A stretch of DNA of 64,000 nt from Changshengia sp963803165 (GCA_963803165.1 CAWDLK010000006.1:192489-256488), one strand, 5' to 3'. Shown: positions 44,599 to 53,599, counted from the stretch's first letter. Notes: generated by a model from the sequence alone, not told the origin. Made by a program: numbers and translations.

Positions 44599-45845
44599 GC
44601 CGGTCCAAACGCTGCGTCCTCGCCTACTCGGGAGGTCTCGACACCTCGGTGTCGATCCGCTGGCTCCAGGAGAAGCTGGGCTACGAGGTCATCACCTGCA
44701 CCGCCGACATCGGCGAGGCGAAGGACATCGAGGAGGTCACCGACCGGGCCCTCCGCACCGGGGCCGTGGCCGCCTACGCCATCGACGCCCGCCGCCTCTT
44801 CGTCGAGGAGTTCTGCTTCCCCAGCCTCGCCGCCTCGGCGATGTACGAGGGCGCCTATCCTCTCGCCACCGCCCTGGCCCGGCCGCTGATCGCCAAGATG
44901 CTGGTCGACGTGGCCCGCGACGAGGGCGCCGAGGCGGTCGCTCACGGCTGCACCGGCAAGGGCAACGACCAGGTTCGTTTCGACGTGGCCACCGCCGCCC
45001 TGGCCCCGGAGCTCCGGGTGGTGGCCCCGGTGCGCGACTGGGAGATGGGCCGTCCCCAGGAGATCGAATACGCGCGCGAGCACGGCATCGAGATCCCGGT
45101 CACCCAGGCGCAGCCCTACTCGGTGGACGCCAACATCTGGGGGCGCAGCGTCGAGGCCGGCGCGCTCGAGGACCCGTGGCAGGCGCCGCGCCCCGACGTC
45201 TTCGCCTGGACCGCCGATCCCGCGTCGGCTCCCGCCGGCGGGGTCGAGGTCGGCCTCGGCTTCGAGCACGGTGTCCCTGTCGTCCTCGACGGGGAGCGGC
45301 TGAGCGGCGACGCCCTGGTGACCCGGCTCAACGCGCTGGCCGGCGCTCACGGGGTCGGCCGGATCGACCATGTCGAGAACCGCCTGGTGGGGATCAAGTC
45401 CCGGGAGATCTACGAGGCCCCGGCGGCGGTGGTGCTGCACGCCGCCCACACCGCGCTGGAGACGCTCACCCTGGGTCGCGACGTCTTCCATCTCAAGAGG
45501 CGGCTCGGCGACGAGTGGGCCCGGCTGGTCTACGACGGGCTCTGGTTCGGCCAGCTGCGCACCGCCCTCGCCGCCTTCGTGGCCGTGACCCAGGCGCCGG
45601 TGAGTGGCGAGGTGAGGCTCCTGCTCCGCCGCGGCACCGTCAGCGTGACCGGCCGGCGCGCGCCGGGCTCGCTCTACCGCGAGGAGCTGGCCACCTACGA
45701 CCGCCGGCAGGACACCTTCGACCACTCCGCCGCCCGGGGGTTCATCGAGCTCTTCGGGCTGCCGCTGCGGACCCAGGCTCGCATCCAGGGCGCCCTGGAG
45801 GACTCCGCCCCGCTCGGTCTCGAGCGCCGGGTCAAGCGGCGCTGA
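44595..45845 (+). CDS. argG: Argininosuccinate synthase
   Basis: ATP-dependent enzyme of 416 residues joining citrulline and aspartate. It has the PP-loop CVLAYSGGLDTSVSIRWL, CTADIGE, and GCTGKGNDQVRFD. GTG at 44595 overlaps the argR stop by four bases and the stop overlaps argH by one. The citrulline must come from an ornithine carbamoyltransferase encoded elsewhere. Confidence 0.96.
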   Translation: MSRSKRCVLAYSGGLDTSVSIRWLQEKLGYEVITCTADIGEAKDIEEVTDRALRTGAVAAYAIDARRLFVEEFCFPSLAASAMYEGAYPLATALARPLIAKMLVDVARDEGAEAVAHGCTGKGNDQVRFDVATAALAPELRVVAPVRDWEMGRPQEIEYAREHGIEIPVTQAQPYSVDANIWGRSVEAGALEDPWQAPRPDVFAWTADPASAPAGGVEVGLGFEHGVPVVLDGERLSGDALVTRLNALAGAHGVGRIDHVENRLVGIKSREIYEAPAAVVLHAAHTALETLTLGRDVFHLKRRLGDEWARLVYDGLWFGQLRTALAAFVAVTQAPVSGEVRLLLRRGTVSVTGRRAPGSLYREELATYDRRQDTFDHSAARGFIELFGLPLRTQARIQGALEDSAPLGLERRVKRR

Positions 45846-47272
45846 TGGCACGGGGGAAGCGCGCCCCCGCCAAGGTGTGGGAGGGACGGCTGGGAGCCGG
45901 CACCGATCGCGGCGTGGAGGCGTACACCGGCAGCTTCGGATTCGACCGCCGGCTCTTCGCCGAGGACGTCGAGGGCTCCCTCGCCCACGCGCGGATGCTC
46001 CGCGAGGTGGGGTTGATCGGGGCCGCGGATCACCGCGCCATCCAGTCCGGGCTGCGCACCGTGCGCGACGAGCTGGAGCGCGGCGACTTCGCCCCGGACC
46101 CCGGCGACGAGGACGTGCACACCGCGGTGGAGCGCCGGCTCCACGAGCTGATCGGTCCCGCCGCGGGGCGGCTGCACACCGCCCGCAGCCGCAACGACCA
46201 GGTGGCCACCGACCTCCGCCTCTGGTGCCGGCGGCGCACCCGCGAGCTGCTGCTCGCCTGCGCTGCGCTGCAGGAGGCGCTGCTGGCGCGCGCTCGCGAG
46301 CACCGCGCCACTCCCATCCCCGGATACACGCACACCCAGCGGGCCCAGGTGGTCTCACTCGCCCACCACCTCCTCGCCTACGTCGAGATGCTGGAGCGCG
46401 ACGTCGAGCGGCTGCGCGACGGCTACCGGCGCTGTGACGTCTCCCCCCTGGGCAGCGGCGCCCTGGCCGGGACCACCCTCCCCATCGATCGCGAGAGCAC
46501 GCGCCGTGCGCTGGGCTTCGCCGCGCTCAGCGCCAACAGCCTCGACGCCGTCTCCGATCGCGACTTCGCGGCCGAGCTGGTCTTCTCGTGCGCGCTTCTG
46601 ATGGTCCACCTCTCCCGCCTCGCCGAGGAGGTCGTGCTCTGGACCACCGCGGAGTTCGGCTTCGCGGAGCTGCCCGACAGCCACGCCACCGGCTCCTCGC
46701 TGATGCCGCAGAAGAAGAACCCCGACGTCCTCGAGCTGGCCCGGGGGAGGGTGGGCCGGGTCACCGGTGACCTGGTGGCGCTGCTCACCGTCCTCAAGGG
46801 TCTGCCGCTCGCCTACAACCGCGATCTCCAGGAGGACAAGGAGCCTCTCTTCGACGCTGTCGACACCGCTCTGGCGACGCTCGGGGTCCTCACCGACGTG
46901 GCCGCCCGGCTGCGCTTCGACACCACGGCGATGCGCCGCGCCGCCTCCGACCCGATGCTGCTCGCCACCGACGTCGCCGAGCACCTGGTGTCGCGCGGCA
47001 TGCCCTTCCGCGAGGCGCACCGGCTGGTGGGCGCGGCGGTGCGGCGCTGCGTGGCCGAGCGGAGGACGCTCGCCGACCTCGGTCTCGAGGAGTGGCGTGG
47101 GCTCTCCGATCTCCTCGACGCGGAGGTGCTCTCCCTCTTCGACGTGGACCGGGCGCTGCGCCGCCGCGAGCTGCCCGGCGGGCCCGGACCGCGGGCGGTC
47201 TCGCGAGCTCTCACCCGGGCGGCGGCGCGCGCCGCTCGGACCCGGGCGCTGGCCGAGGCTCTGCCCGGCTGA
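45845..47272 (+). CDS. argH: Argininosuccinate lyase
   Basis: Last arginine enzyme, 475 residues, releasing fumarate. Signature motifs: TARSRNDQVATDLRLW, GYTHTQRAQVV with the active-site His, and the flexible catalytic loop GSSLMPQKKNPD. ATG at 45845. Last gene of the arg operon. Confidence 0.96.
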   Translation: MARGKRAPAKVWEGRLGAGTDRGVEAYTGSFGFDRRLFAEDVEGSLAHARMLREVGLIGAADHRAIQSGLRTVRDELERGDFAPDPGDEDVHTAVERRLHELIGPAAGRLHTARSRNDQVATDLRLWCRRRTRELLLACAALQEALLARAREHRATPIPGYTHTQRAQVVSLAHHLLAYVEMLERDVERLRDGYRRCDVSPLGSGALAGTTLPIDRESTRRALGFAALSANSLDAVSDRDFAAELVFSCALLMVHLSRLAEEVVLWTTAEFGFAELPDSHATGSSLMPQKKNPDVLELARGRVGRVTGDLVALLTVLKGLPLAYNRDLQEDKEPLFDAVDTALATLGVLTDVAARLRFDTTAMRRAASDPMLLATDVAEHLVSRGMPFREAHRLVGAAVRRCVAERRTLADLGLEEWRGLSDLLDAEVLSLFDVDRALRRRELPGGPGPRAVSRALTRAAARAARTRALAEALPG

Positions 47273-47352
47273 GGCGGGGCTTCGCGACGGCCGGCACGAA
47301 GGCGAGAACGCCGGCGCCAGCACCCCGGAGGCATTGTCGATCGCGGAGAAGA

Positions 47353-47377
47353 TTCGTCACGAACATTTCGTGACGAA
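47353..47377. promoter_or_regulatory. Perfect inverted repeat of TTCGTSACGAA units
   Basis: TTCGTCACGAA (47353-47363) and TTCGTGACGAA (47367-47377) are exact complements three bases apart, each also self-palindromic around one base. It lies 72 bases upstream of the phosphoesterase start and 80 after argH. It may be an operator or a hairpin. A sister pair is at 12498-12522. Confidence 0.5.
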
Positions 47378-47437
47378 ATATCCGTCCTTGATCGATGGGC
47401 ATCCCCCCACCGGCGGTGCGGCTGCCCGCCGCGCCGG

Positions 47438-47443
47438 TACCCT
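47438..47443 (+). promoter_or_regulatory. -10 box of a likely leaderless promoter (phosphoesterase)
   Basis: TACCCT, six bases before the ATG at 47450. Confidence 0.35.
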
Positions 47444-47449
47444 GGACCG

Positions 47450-48226
47450 ATGCCGCTGCCGGTGCTCGTGGTCGGAGACGTCCAGGGCGACCACGAGCGC
47501 CTCTCCGCGGCGCTGGCCGCCTACCCCGAGGACGAGGTGGAGACCGTCTTCCTCGGGGACTTCTTCACCGGCGGCCGCCCGGGCGACGCCGGGGGCTACC
47601 GGGCGGCCCGGATCGCCATGGGGCGCCGCCACAGCCGGGCCATCCTGGGCAACCACGACCTCCTGGTGATGGCGCTGGTCGAGGAGGGGCGCTTTGGCGG
47701 CGAGCGGCTGCGGGCCCGCGACGGCGAGCTGCTGGAGACCATCTGGCGGCGGCGGCGCGGCGACCCGGCCGACCTCGAGGGTCTCGCCGCCGACCCCGAC
47801 CTGGAGGCCTGGCTGCGCGCCCTCCCGCTGATGCTCCTGCTCGAGGACGGCACCCTGGCCCAGCACACGGACGACGACGGCTACGCGGCCCTCGGCCAGA
47901 GCGTCGAGGCGGTGAACCTCGCCGCGGCGGAGCTGCTCGGCCGGCAGCCGGGCGGCGTGGTCCGCGTCCTCCGCCACGTCATCGGGCGCCGTGCCTTCGA
48001 CGAGACGCCGCGGCTGGAGGCGCACCTGCGGCGCTTCGGCGCGCGCCGCGTCATCCACGGCCACACCCCGCACTGGCGGAGCTCGCCGGACGTCCGCAAG
48101 GGAGGGCGGGTGATCGGTTTCGACGGCCGCTTCTCCCGCCACTGGGGGCGCGCTCCCGGCGAGGAGGCGGGTCCGATCGGCGCCACGGTCGCGCTGCTGC
48201 CGCCGCTGCCGCCCGGGCTCACCTGA
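47450..48226 (+). CDS. Metallophosphoesterase (PPP/ApaH-like)
   Basis: Calcineurin-like phosphoesterase of 258 residues. The metal-site motifs are complete: GDVQGDH, FLGDFFTGG, ILGNHDLL and the C-terminal HGHTPH. The motif sequence fits PPP phosphatases or diadenosine tetraphosphatases more than DNA nucleases; the substrate is unknown. The stop overlaps that of the convergent carbonic anhydrase gene by eight bases. Confidence 0.85.
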   Translation: MPLPVLVVGDVQGDHERLSAALAAYPEDEVETVFLGDFFTGGRPGDAGGYRAARIAMGRRHSRAILGNHDLLVMALVEEGRFGGERLRARDGELLETIWRRRRGDPADLEGLAADPDLEAWLRALPLMLLLEDGTLAQHTDDDGYAALGQSVEAVNLAAAELLGRQPGGVVRVLRHVIGRRAFDETPRLEAHLRRFGARRVIHGHTPHWRSSPDVRKGGRVIGFDGRFSRHWGRAPGEEAGPIGATVALLPPLPPGLT

Positions 48227-48734
48227 GCGGAGACGCCTCGGCCACCTCGCGCAGACCGCCGCTGTGCACGTCGTACACGAAGCCGCGCACCTCGTCGCGG
48301 TGGGGCAGGTACGGGCTGAGCCGTATGCGTGCGACGGACCGGCGCACGTCGTCGTCCAGGTCGGTGAACGCCTCCAGCGCAAAGGGAGGCCGGACGCCCG
48401 TCTCCCGCTCGATGTCCGCCTTCAGGTCGTCGTCGCGGAAACCGAGCATGCCGCAGTCGGTGTGATGGATCAGCATCACCGCACGGGTTCCCAGCCGGCG
48501 CTGCGAGATGATCAGCGAGCGGATGGCGTCGTCGGTGGCCACCCCGCCGGCGTTGCGCAGGACGTGGGCGTCGCCGGGGCGCAGCCCGAGCAGGGCGTGG
48601 ATGTCGAGACGAGCGTCCATGCAGGCGAGCACGGCGAGGTGTCGGCCCGGTGCGGCATGGAGGGACCCGTCCGCCACGTCGAAGCGGGCCGCGAAGCCGG
48701 CGTTGCCCGCCAGGACCTCATCGATGACCGACAT
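48219..48734 (-). CDS. Beta-class carbonic anhydrase
   Basis: Zinc enzyme of 171 residues interconverting CO2 and bicarbonate. Ligands are Cys38 in CMDARLD (with the Asp-Arg dyad), His91 and Cys94 in HHTDCGM. The compact size matches the Rv1284-like group. It is last in a TetR - zinc ribbon - carbonic anhydrase run, three bases after the zinc-ribbon stop. Confidence 0.9.
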   Translation of the reverse strand: MSVIDEVLAGNAGFAARFDVADGSLHAAPGRHLAVLACMDARLDIHALLGLRPGDAHVLRNAGGVATDDAIRSLIISQRRLGTRAVMLIHHTDCGMLGFRDDDLKADIERETGVRPPFALEAFTDLDDDVRRSVARIRLSPYLPHRDEVRGFVYDVHSGGLREVAEASPLR

Positions 48735-48737
48735 CTC

Positions 48738-49103
48738 TCACTCCCCCTCCCCGTCGAGGGAGGTGCCGTGCAGGTGCGGCATCCCCTCCTCGACGGCGAA
48801 GCGGGTCTCGCAGATCGGGCACTCCACGTGGGGCGCCAGCTCGTCGTCGAGGGGTGGCAGCAGCTGCGTCCCGCACTGCGGGCAGACCAGCACCCGGGGC
48901 TGCACCTCGGCGTCTCGGCGCATGGCCTCCCTCGCCGCGGCGAGGTCCACGGCGACCGCCTGGCACTCGGCGCAGACGAAGGTGGCGAGGCTGTCGTCGT
49001 AGTCGAGGTGGCGGGCCTGGGAGTCCACGTAGAGCGGGGCGTTGAGGGCCTCGAAGCGGCCCCCGGTGCAGCCGGCCGGGCAGCGGAGGTCGCGCCTCGG
49101 CAT
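48738..49103 (-). CDS. Zinc-ribbon protein
   Basis: Protein of 121 residues with four metal-binding pairs: CPAGC near the start, CAEC near residues 44-47, CPQC and CPIC in the second half. This could hold two zinc ribbons. Such proteins often act as nucleic-acid or protein adapters. The start is one base after the TetR stop, and the carbonic anhydrase gene follows, so they are co-transcribed. Confidence 0.75.
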   Translation of the reverse strand: MPRRDLRCPAGCTGGRFEALNAPLYVDSQARHLDYDDSLATFVCAECQAVAVDLAAAREAMRRDAEVQPRVLVCPQCGTQLLPPLDDELAPHVECPICETRFAVEEGMPHLHGTSLDGEGE

Positions 49104-49104
49104 C

Positions 49105-49797
49105 TCAGCGCGGCCGGAGCAGCCGGGCCAGCCGGGAGACCGGTGGCTCCTGCCCCGCGGTGACGTGAGCCGTGACCACCAGGGAGAGGATCATCACCTT
49201 GAGGGCCTCGAACCGGCCGGCGGCGTCCCGCCCGGTGAGCAGCGCCTCCACCGCCGCTCCCTCGATGGTGGCCGCGATGGCGGCGGCGAGGTCCCGCGGC
49301 GGCGCCAGCGTGTAGGCGGGCAGCCGCCCCAGGGCCCCCCGCACCTCGGTCTCGATGCCGGCGGCGAACCCGCTCCGGAGCGCCCGGCAGGACCCCGCCA
49401 GCGCCGGGACGGAGAGGCTGAGCAGGGAGAGGTCGGAGAGGGCCCGCCAGACCTCCGGATGCCGGGCGGAGTGGTCGGCGGCGGCGTCCACCCCGGCGAT
49501 GAGCCGCTCGAGGGGGTCGTCGACTCCCTCCAGCCCTGCCGTCCAGGCGGCCGCCAGCTGGCGGTCCAGCTCCCCCACCACCGCGACCAGCAGGTCGTCC
49601 TTGGATTCGAAGTAGTAGTGGAGGAGGCCGGGGGCGACCCCCACCTCCTGGGCGATCTCCTTCATCGACGTCTCGGCCGAGCCGAGCCGCCCCAGCACGG
49701 TCGCCGCCGCCTCCACGATCCCGGCTCGCCGCCGCCGCCCGGCCGCGGCCCGGTGCCCCGCACCGTCGACCTCCGCCTCCGCGGTCGCGTGCCTCAT
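49105..49797 (-). CDS. TetR-family transcriptional regulator
   Basis: Repressor of 230 residues. The HTH lies near residues 25-71: RRAGIVEAAATVLGRLG, then TSMKEIAQEVGVAPGLLHYYFESKDDLL. The C-terminal ligand-binding part is Ala/Leu-rich and helical. It probably controls its own operon with the zinc-ribbon and carbonic anhydrase genes, because a palindrome lies just upstream of its ATG. Confidence 0.9.
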   Translation of the reverse strand: MRHATAEAEVDGAGHRAAAGRRRRAGIVEAAATVLGRLGSAETSMKEIAQEVGVAPGLLHYYFESKDDLLVAVVGELDRQLAAAWTAGLEGVDDPLERLIAGVDAAADHSARHPEVWRALSDLSLLSLSVPALAGSCRALRSGFAAGIETEVRGALGRLPAYTLAPPRDLAAAIAATIEGAAVEALLTGRDAAGRFEALKVMILSLVVTAHVTAGQEPPVSRLARLLRPR

Positions 49798-49816
49798 CTC
49801 AGAGCCTCGGAGGCAT

Positions 49817-49838
49817 GTTGATTGGGCATCCGACCAAC
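49817..49838. promoter_or_regulatory. Candidate TetR operator
   Basis: Imperfect palindrome: GTTGATTGG (49817-49825), four bases, CCGACCAAC (49830-49838); seven of nine positions match. It sits 19 bases upstream of the TetR start in a short A/T-richer spacer. Confidence 0.45.
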
Positions 49839-49868
49839 GATGCTAGCACCGGCCAGGGCCCGGCGGGT

Positions 49869-50727
49869 TCAGTCCTCGAGCACCGAGGCAGGGTGCATCC
49901 CGACGCCGAAACCCCCGGGACCGGCGTGGCAGCCGAGCACCCCGCCGATCTCGACGATCCGCGGCGGCTCCCCGGTGATCTCCGCCACCCGCCCGGCCAT
50001 GCTCTGGGCCGTCTCGGGCCTGGCGGCGTGGGCGAGGATCACCTTGGTCGGGCCCCAGGCGTTCGCCGCAGCCGCCACCTCGTCGACCAGGCGGGTGAGC
50101 GCCCTGGGGTAGGTGCGGACCCGGTCCGCCGACTCGATCCTCCCCTCGGTCACGGTGAGGATGGGCTTGATGCTGAGGACGGTGCCCGCCAGCGCCTGGG
50201 CGCCGCCGATGCGGCCGCCCCGGCGGAGGTACTCGAGGGTCTCGAGGGCGAAGAACAGCCGCTGCCTCTCCCGGAGGCGAGTCGAGCGCGGCCACCACCG
50301 CGTCCGCGTCTCGGCCCTGGTCCCGCAGCGCCACCGCCACCTCCACCAGGGCGGTGTGGGTCGGTCCCACGGTCCGGCTGTCGACGACGCGGATGTCCAG
50401 CTCGGGCAGGGCGGCCCGGGCCTGGAGGGCCGACCCGTGGGTGCCGCTCAGCTCTGCGGAGATGGTGGTGCAGACGATGGCCCCGCCGTCGCCGCCCACC
50501 CGCCGGAAGACCTCCTCGAACTCGGCCGGGGTGGGCTGGGAGGTGCGTGGGTGGTGGGAGTCGACCTGCATCCGGCGGTAGAAGTCCGCCGTCGACATGT
50601 CGACCCCGTCCCGGAACTCGGCCTCGCCGAAGATGACCCGGAGGGGGACGATGGCGACCTCGTGGGCGGTGGCATAGGCGGTGTCGAGGTCGGCGGTGCT
50701 GTCGCACACGACGTGGATCCGGCTCAC
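49869..50727 (-). pseudogene. DegV-family fatty-acid-binding protein, frameshifted
   Basis: DegV proteins bind fatty acids and deliver them to fatty-acid kinase. The first frame covers HVVCDSTADLDTAYATAHEV, RTSQPTPAEFEEVF and TTISAELSGT up to VVAALD. The other frame continues RLRERQRLFFALETLEYLRR and ends at GCHAGPGGFGVG. The break lies at 50276-50283, where one base too many is present; removing the T in CGACTCGCC restores LDRLRERQR, matching ERLRATQR in the intact paralogue next door. GTG at 50727. Restored length is about 285 residues. Confidence 0.82.
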
Positions 50728-50770
50728 TGAGCCCCTGATCCTAACCGTCCATCACCTCGTGACACCCGGG

Positions 50771-51628
50771 TCACGTCTGCACCGCGGAGGCCGGATGGTA
50801 GAAGAAGCCGAACGCACCCGGTCCCACGTGGCAGCCGAGCACCGCGCCCACCTCGACGATCTGAGGGGCCTCCCCGGTGACCGCCGCCACCTTGAGGGCC
50901 AGCGCCTCCGCACCCTCGCGGTTGTCGGCGTGGGCAAGGGTGGCCACCGTCCTGCCCCAGCCGCGGACCGCCGACGCCAGCTCCTGGACCAGGCGGTCCA
51001 GGGCCCGCTGGTAGGTGCGCACCTGGTCCAGCGCCTGGACCTTGCCGTCGATGAAGCCGAGGATCGGCTTGATGCTGAGGACGGTGCCGAGCAGGGCCCG
51101 GGCGGTGCCAATCCGCCCACCGCGGCGGAGGTACTCGAGGTTCTCGACGGTGAAGACGAGGCGCTGGGTCGCCCTCAGCCGCTCGATGGCGGAGACGATG
51201 GCGTCGGCGCCGCCCCCCCGGTCGCGGATGGCCACCGCCAGGTCCACGGCGGCGCCGTGGGCGGGCCCGCAGGACTTGGACTCGACGACCCGGATGTCGA
51301 GGTCGGGGAGGGACTGGCGCGCCTGCATCGCCGAACCGGCGGTGCCGCTGAGGTCGGAGGAGATGGTGGTGCAGATGACGGTGTCGCCATCACCCCCCAG
51401 CCGCTCGAAGACCTCCTGGAAGTCGCTCGGGGGTGGCTGGGAGGTCCGAGGGTGGGGCCCCCCGGCCCGCATCCGCCGGTAGAACTCGCCGGTCGACAGC
51501 TCCACCTGGTCGCGGAACTCCTGGTCCCCGAAGATGATGCGCAGCGGGACCATCTCCACGGCGTGGGCCGGGTAGTAGGCGGGGCCGAGGTCGGCGGTGC
51601 TGTCGCACACGAGATGCACCCGTTTCAC
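50771..51628 (-). CDS. DegV-family fatty-acid-binding protein
   Basis: Protein of 285 residues, intact tandem paralogue of the preceding gene. It has the DegV pattern HLVCDSTADLGPAYY, PRTSQPPPSDFQEVFERLG, TTISSDLSGTAGSA, and the C-terminal GAVLGCHVGPGAFGFFYHP. Members form two-domain proteins that cradle an acyl chain for FakA-type kinases; no fakA is in the window. GTG at 51628; it shares an upstream spacer with the divergent coaX. Confidence 0.9.
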   Translation of the reverse strand: MKRVHLVCDSTADLGPAYYPAHAVEMVPLRIIFGDQEFRDQVELSTGEFYRRMRAGGPHPRTSQPPPSDFQEVFERLGGDGDTVICTTISSDLSGTAGSAMQARQSLPDLDIRVVESKSCGPAHGAAVDLAVAIRDRGGGADAIVSAIERLRATQRLVFTVENLEYLRRGGRIGTARALLGTVLSIKPILGFIDGKVQALDQVRTYQRALDRLVQELASAVRGWGRTVATLAHADNREGAEALALKVAAVTGEAPQIVEVGAVLGCHVGPGAFGFFYHPASAVQT

Positions 51629-51693
51629 TGCGGCACCGATCCTACCCGCCCGCCCCCTCGACGCCGTGTCCGCGGCGGCCCCGCGGACCGCGC

Positions 51694-51699
51694 CACAAT
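51694..51699 (+). promoter_or_regulatory. -10 box of a likely leaderless promoter (coaX)
   Basis: CACAAT, seven bases before the ATG at 51707. Confidence 0.4.
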
Positions 51700-51706
51700 C
51701 ACCGCC

Positions 51707-52474
51707 ATGCTGCTCGCCATCGACGTCGGGAACACTGACATCGTCCTGGGGGTCTTCGACGGGAGCCGGCTGGTCGCCGATTTCCGGCTTCACACCGAGC
51801 CCCGGGCCACGGGGGCGGAGCTGGGGCTGGTGATCGTCTCCCTGCTCCATTCGACCGGCCTGGAGCCGGAAGCGATCTCGGCCGTCGCGGTCAGCAACGT
51901 CGTCCCCGACCTCTCGCGCAGCCTCGACGAGGTGGCCCACCAGCGCTTCGGGGCCGCGCCTCTCGTGGTAGGCCCCGGGGTGCGCACCGGGATCCGCATC
52001 CACTACGACGACCCCTCGCTGGTCGGCGCGGATCGGATCGCCAACGCCATCGCCGCCCACCACCTCTATGGGGGGCCGGCGATCATCTGCGACTTCGGGA
52101 CCGCCACCACGATCGACGCTATCGATGCCGCCGGTGACTATCTGGGCGGGGCCGTGGCCCCCGGCCTCATGGTCAGCCATGACGCCCTGGTCCAGCGCGC
52201 CGCCCGGCTCTCGCCGGTCGACCTCGAGGCCCCGGCGAGCGTCCTCGGCCGCAACCCGCGGGCCTCGATGCAGGCGGGCCTCGTGCTCGGCTACGCCAGC
52301 CTGGCCAACGGGCTGGTGGCGCGGATGCGAGACGAGATGGGGGGAGACCCGAAGCTGATCCTGACCGGGGGCCTCGCCCCCCTCATGGCCGGGCTCATCG
52401 AGGGGGTCCATGCCACCGACGAGCGGCTCACCCTGGTGGGGCTCCGGCTCATCCACGAGCTCAACGCCGCCTGA
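51707..52474 (+). CDS. coaX: Type III pantothenate kinase
   Basis: Kinase of 255 residues for the first step of coenzyme A synthesis. It opens with LLAIDVGNTDIVLGVFDG (phosphate-binding), and has GADRIANAIAAHHL, DFGTATTIDAID and GGAVAPGLMVS, all typical of CoaX. Divergent from degV, upstream of dus. Confidence 0.94.
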   Translation: MLLAIDVGNTDIVLGVFDGSRLVADFRLHTEPRATGAELGLVIVSLLHSTGLEPEAISAVAVSNVVPDLSRSLDEVAHQRFGAAPLVVGPGVRTGIRIHYDDPSLVGADRIANAIAAHHLYGGPAIICDFGTATTIDAIDAAGDYLGGAVAPGLMVSHDALVQRAARLSPVDLEAPASVLGRNPRASMQAGLVLGYASLANGLVARMRDEMGGDPKLILTGGLAPLMAGLIEGVHATDERLTLVGLRLIHELNAA

Positions 52475-52516
52475 GCATCGTCCCGGGGTGCGCCTCCCGG
52501 TGGAACGCTCGATCCC

Positions 52517-52522
52517 TACGAT
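52517..52522 (+). promoter_or_regulatory. -10 box of a likely leaderless promoter (dus)
   Basis: TACGAT, six bases before the ATG at 52529. Confidence 0.4.
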
Positions 52523-52528
52523 GCCGGT

Positions 52529-53599
52529 ATGACCATCGCCGGCGCCCCACCGACAGCCCCGCCCCCGCCCCCCGCGGCCATCCGCAGGCTCCGGGTCGGC
52601 CGTCTGGAGCTGGACTCCCCGGTGCTCGTCGCCCCCATGGTCGGGATCACCGACGCCCCCTTCCGGCGGCTCGCCCGGGAGCTGGGGGCCGGCCTGGTCT
52701 CCGCCGAGATGACCGCCGCTGAGGCGGTGGTCCGGCTCGTCCCCCGAACCCTCGAGCTGCTGACCTTCGAGCCCGGGGTGCGACCGGTGGCCGCCCAGCT
52801 GGTCGGCCACGATCCGAGCTCGATGGCCGAGGCGGCGGCGATCTGCGCCGAGCGGGGCGCGATGGTGGTGGACGTCAACCTCGGCTGCCCCGTCCCGCGG
52901 GTCACCGGACGAGGCTCGGGCGCCGCCCTCGCCCGTGACGTCGCCGCCACCGCCCGGGTGGTCCGGGCGATGGTGGACGCGGTCGCGGTCCCGGTCACGG
53001 CCAAGATGCGGCTGGGCTGGGACCAGGGATCGATCAACGCCCCCGAGCTGGCCCGCGCCCTCGAGGACGCCGGCTGCGCCATGGTCACGGTCCACGGCCG
53101 GACCCGCGCTCAGCGCTACCTGGGCCGGGCGGACTGGAGCGAGATCGCCCGGGTCAAGGAGGCGGTGGGGGTCCCGGTGATCGGGAGCGGCGACGTCAAC
53201 GACGTCCGGGAGATCCGCGAGCGGGTCCTGGCCGGAGAGGTCGACGGGGTCGTGGTGGCCCGGGGCGCCCTGGGCAACCTCTGGTTCATCCGGCAGGCCG
53301 TGCGCCACGTCGCCACCGGCGAGCTCCTGCCCGACCTGGGCTTCGCGGAGCGCATCGAGCTGACCCGGCGGCATCTGGAGCTGCTCATCGAGCACTACGG
53401 CGAGGCCAGAGCCCTGGTGGTGGGCCGCAAGTACGTCGCCTGGACGATCAAGGGATGCAACGGCGCGGCCCGCCTGCGGGCGATGGTGCAGGGCCTGGTG
53501 ACCCGGGCCGACCTCGACGCAATCCTCGCCCAGGCGCTCTCCGCCGGCCTGGGGCCGGGCGGTTGGTTCCAGCCGGTGTTCACGAGCGGCGAGGGCTGA
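52529..53599 (+). CDS. dusB: tRNA-dihydrouridine synthase, DusB-like
   Basis: Flavin enzyme of 356 residues that reduces uridines in tRNA. FMN-barrel motifs: VLVAPMVGITDAPFRRLARE, the catalytic Cys in NLGCPVPRVTGRGSGAAL, VTVHGRTRAQRYLG and the phosphate site IGSGDVND. An N-terminal extension of about 20 residues is Pro-rich. The 301-base gap to greA holds a candidate small RNA. Confidence 0.92.
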   Translation: MTIAGAPPTAPPPPPAAIRRLRVGRLELDSPVLVAPMVGITDAPFRRLARELGAGLVSAEMTAAEAVVRLVPRTLELLTFEPGVRPVAAQLVGHDPSSMAEAAAICAERGAMVVDVNLGCPVPRVTGRGSGAALARDVAATARVVRAMVDAVAVPVTAKMRLGWDQGSINAPELARALEDAGCAMVTVHGRTRAQRYLGRADWSEIARVKEAVGVPVIGSGDVNDVREIRERVLAGEVDGVVVARGALGNLWFIRQAVRHVATGELLPDLGFAERIELTRRHLELLIEHYGEARALVVGRKYVAWTIKGCNGAARLRAMVQGLVTRADLDAILAQALSAGLGPGGWFQPVFTSGEG

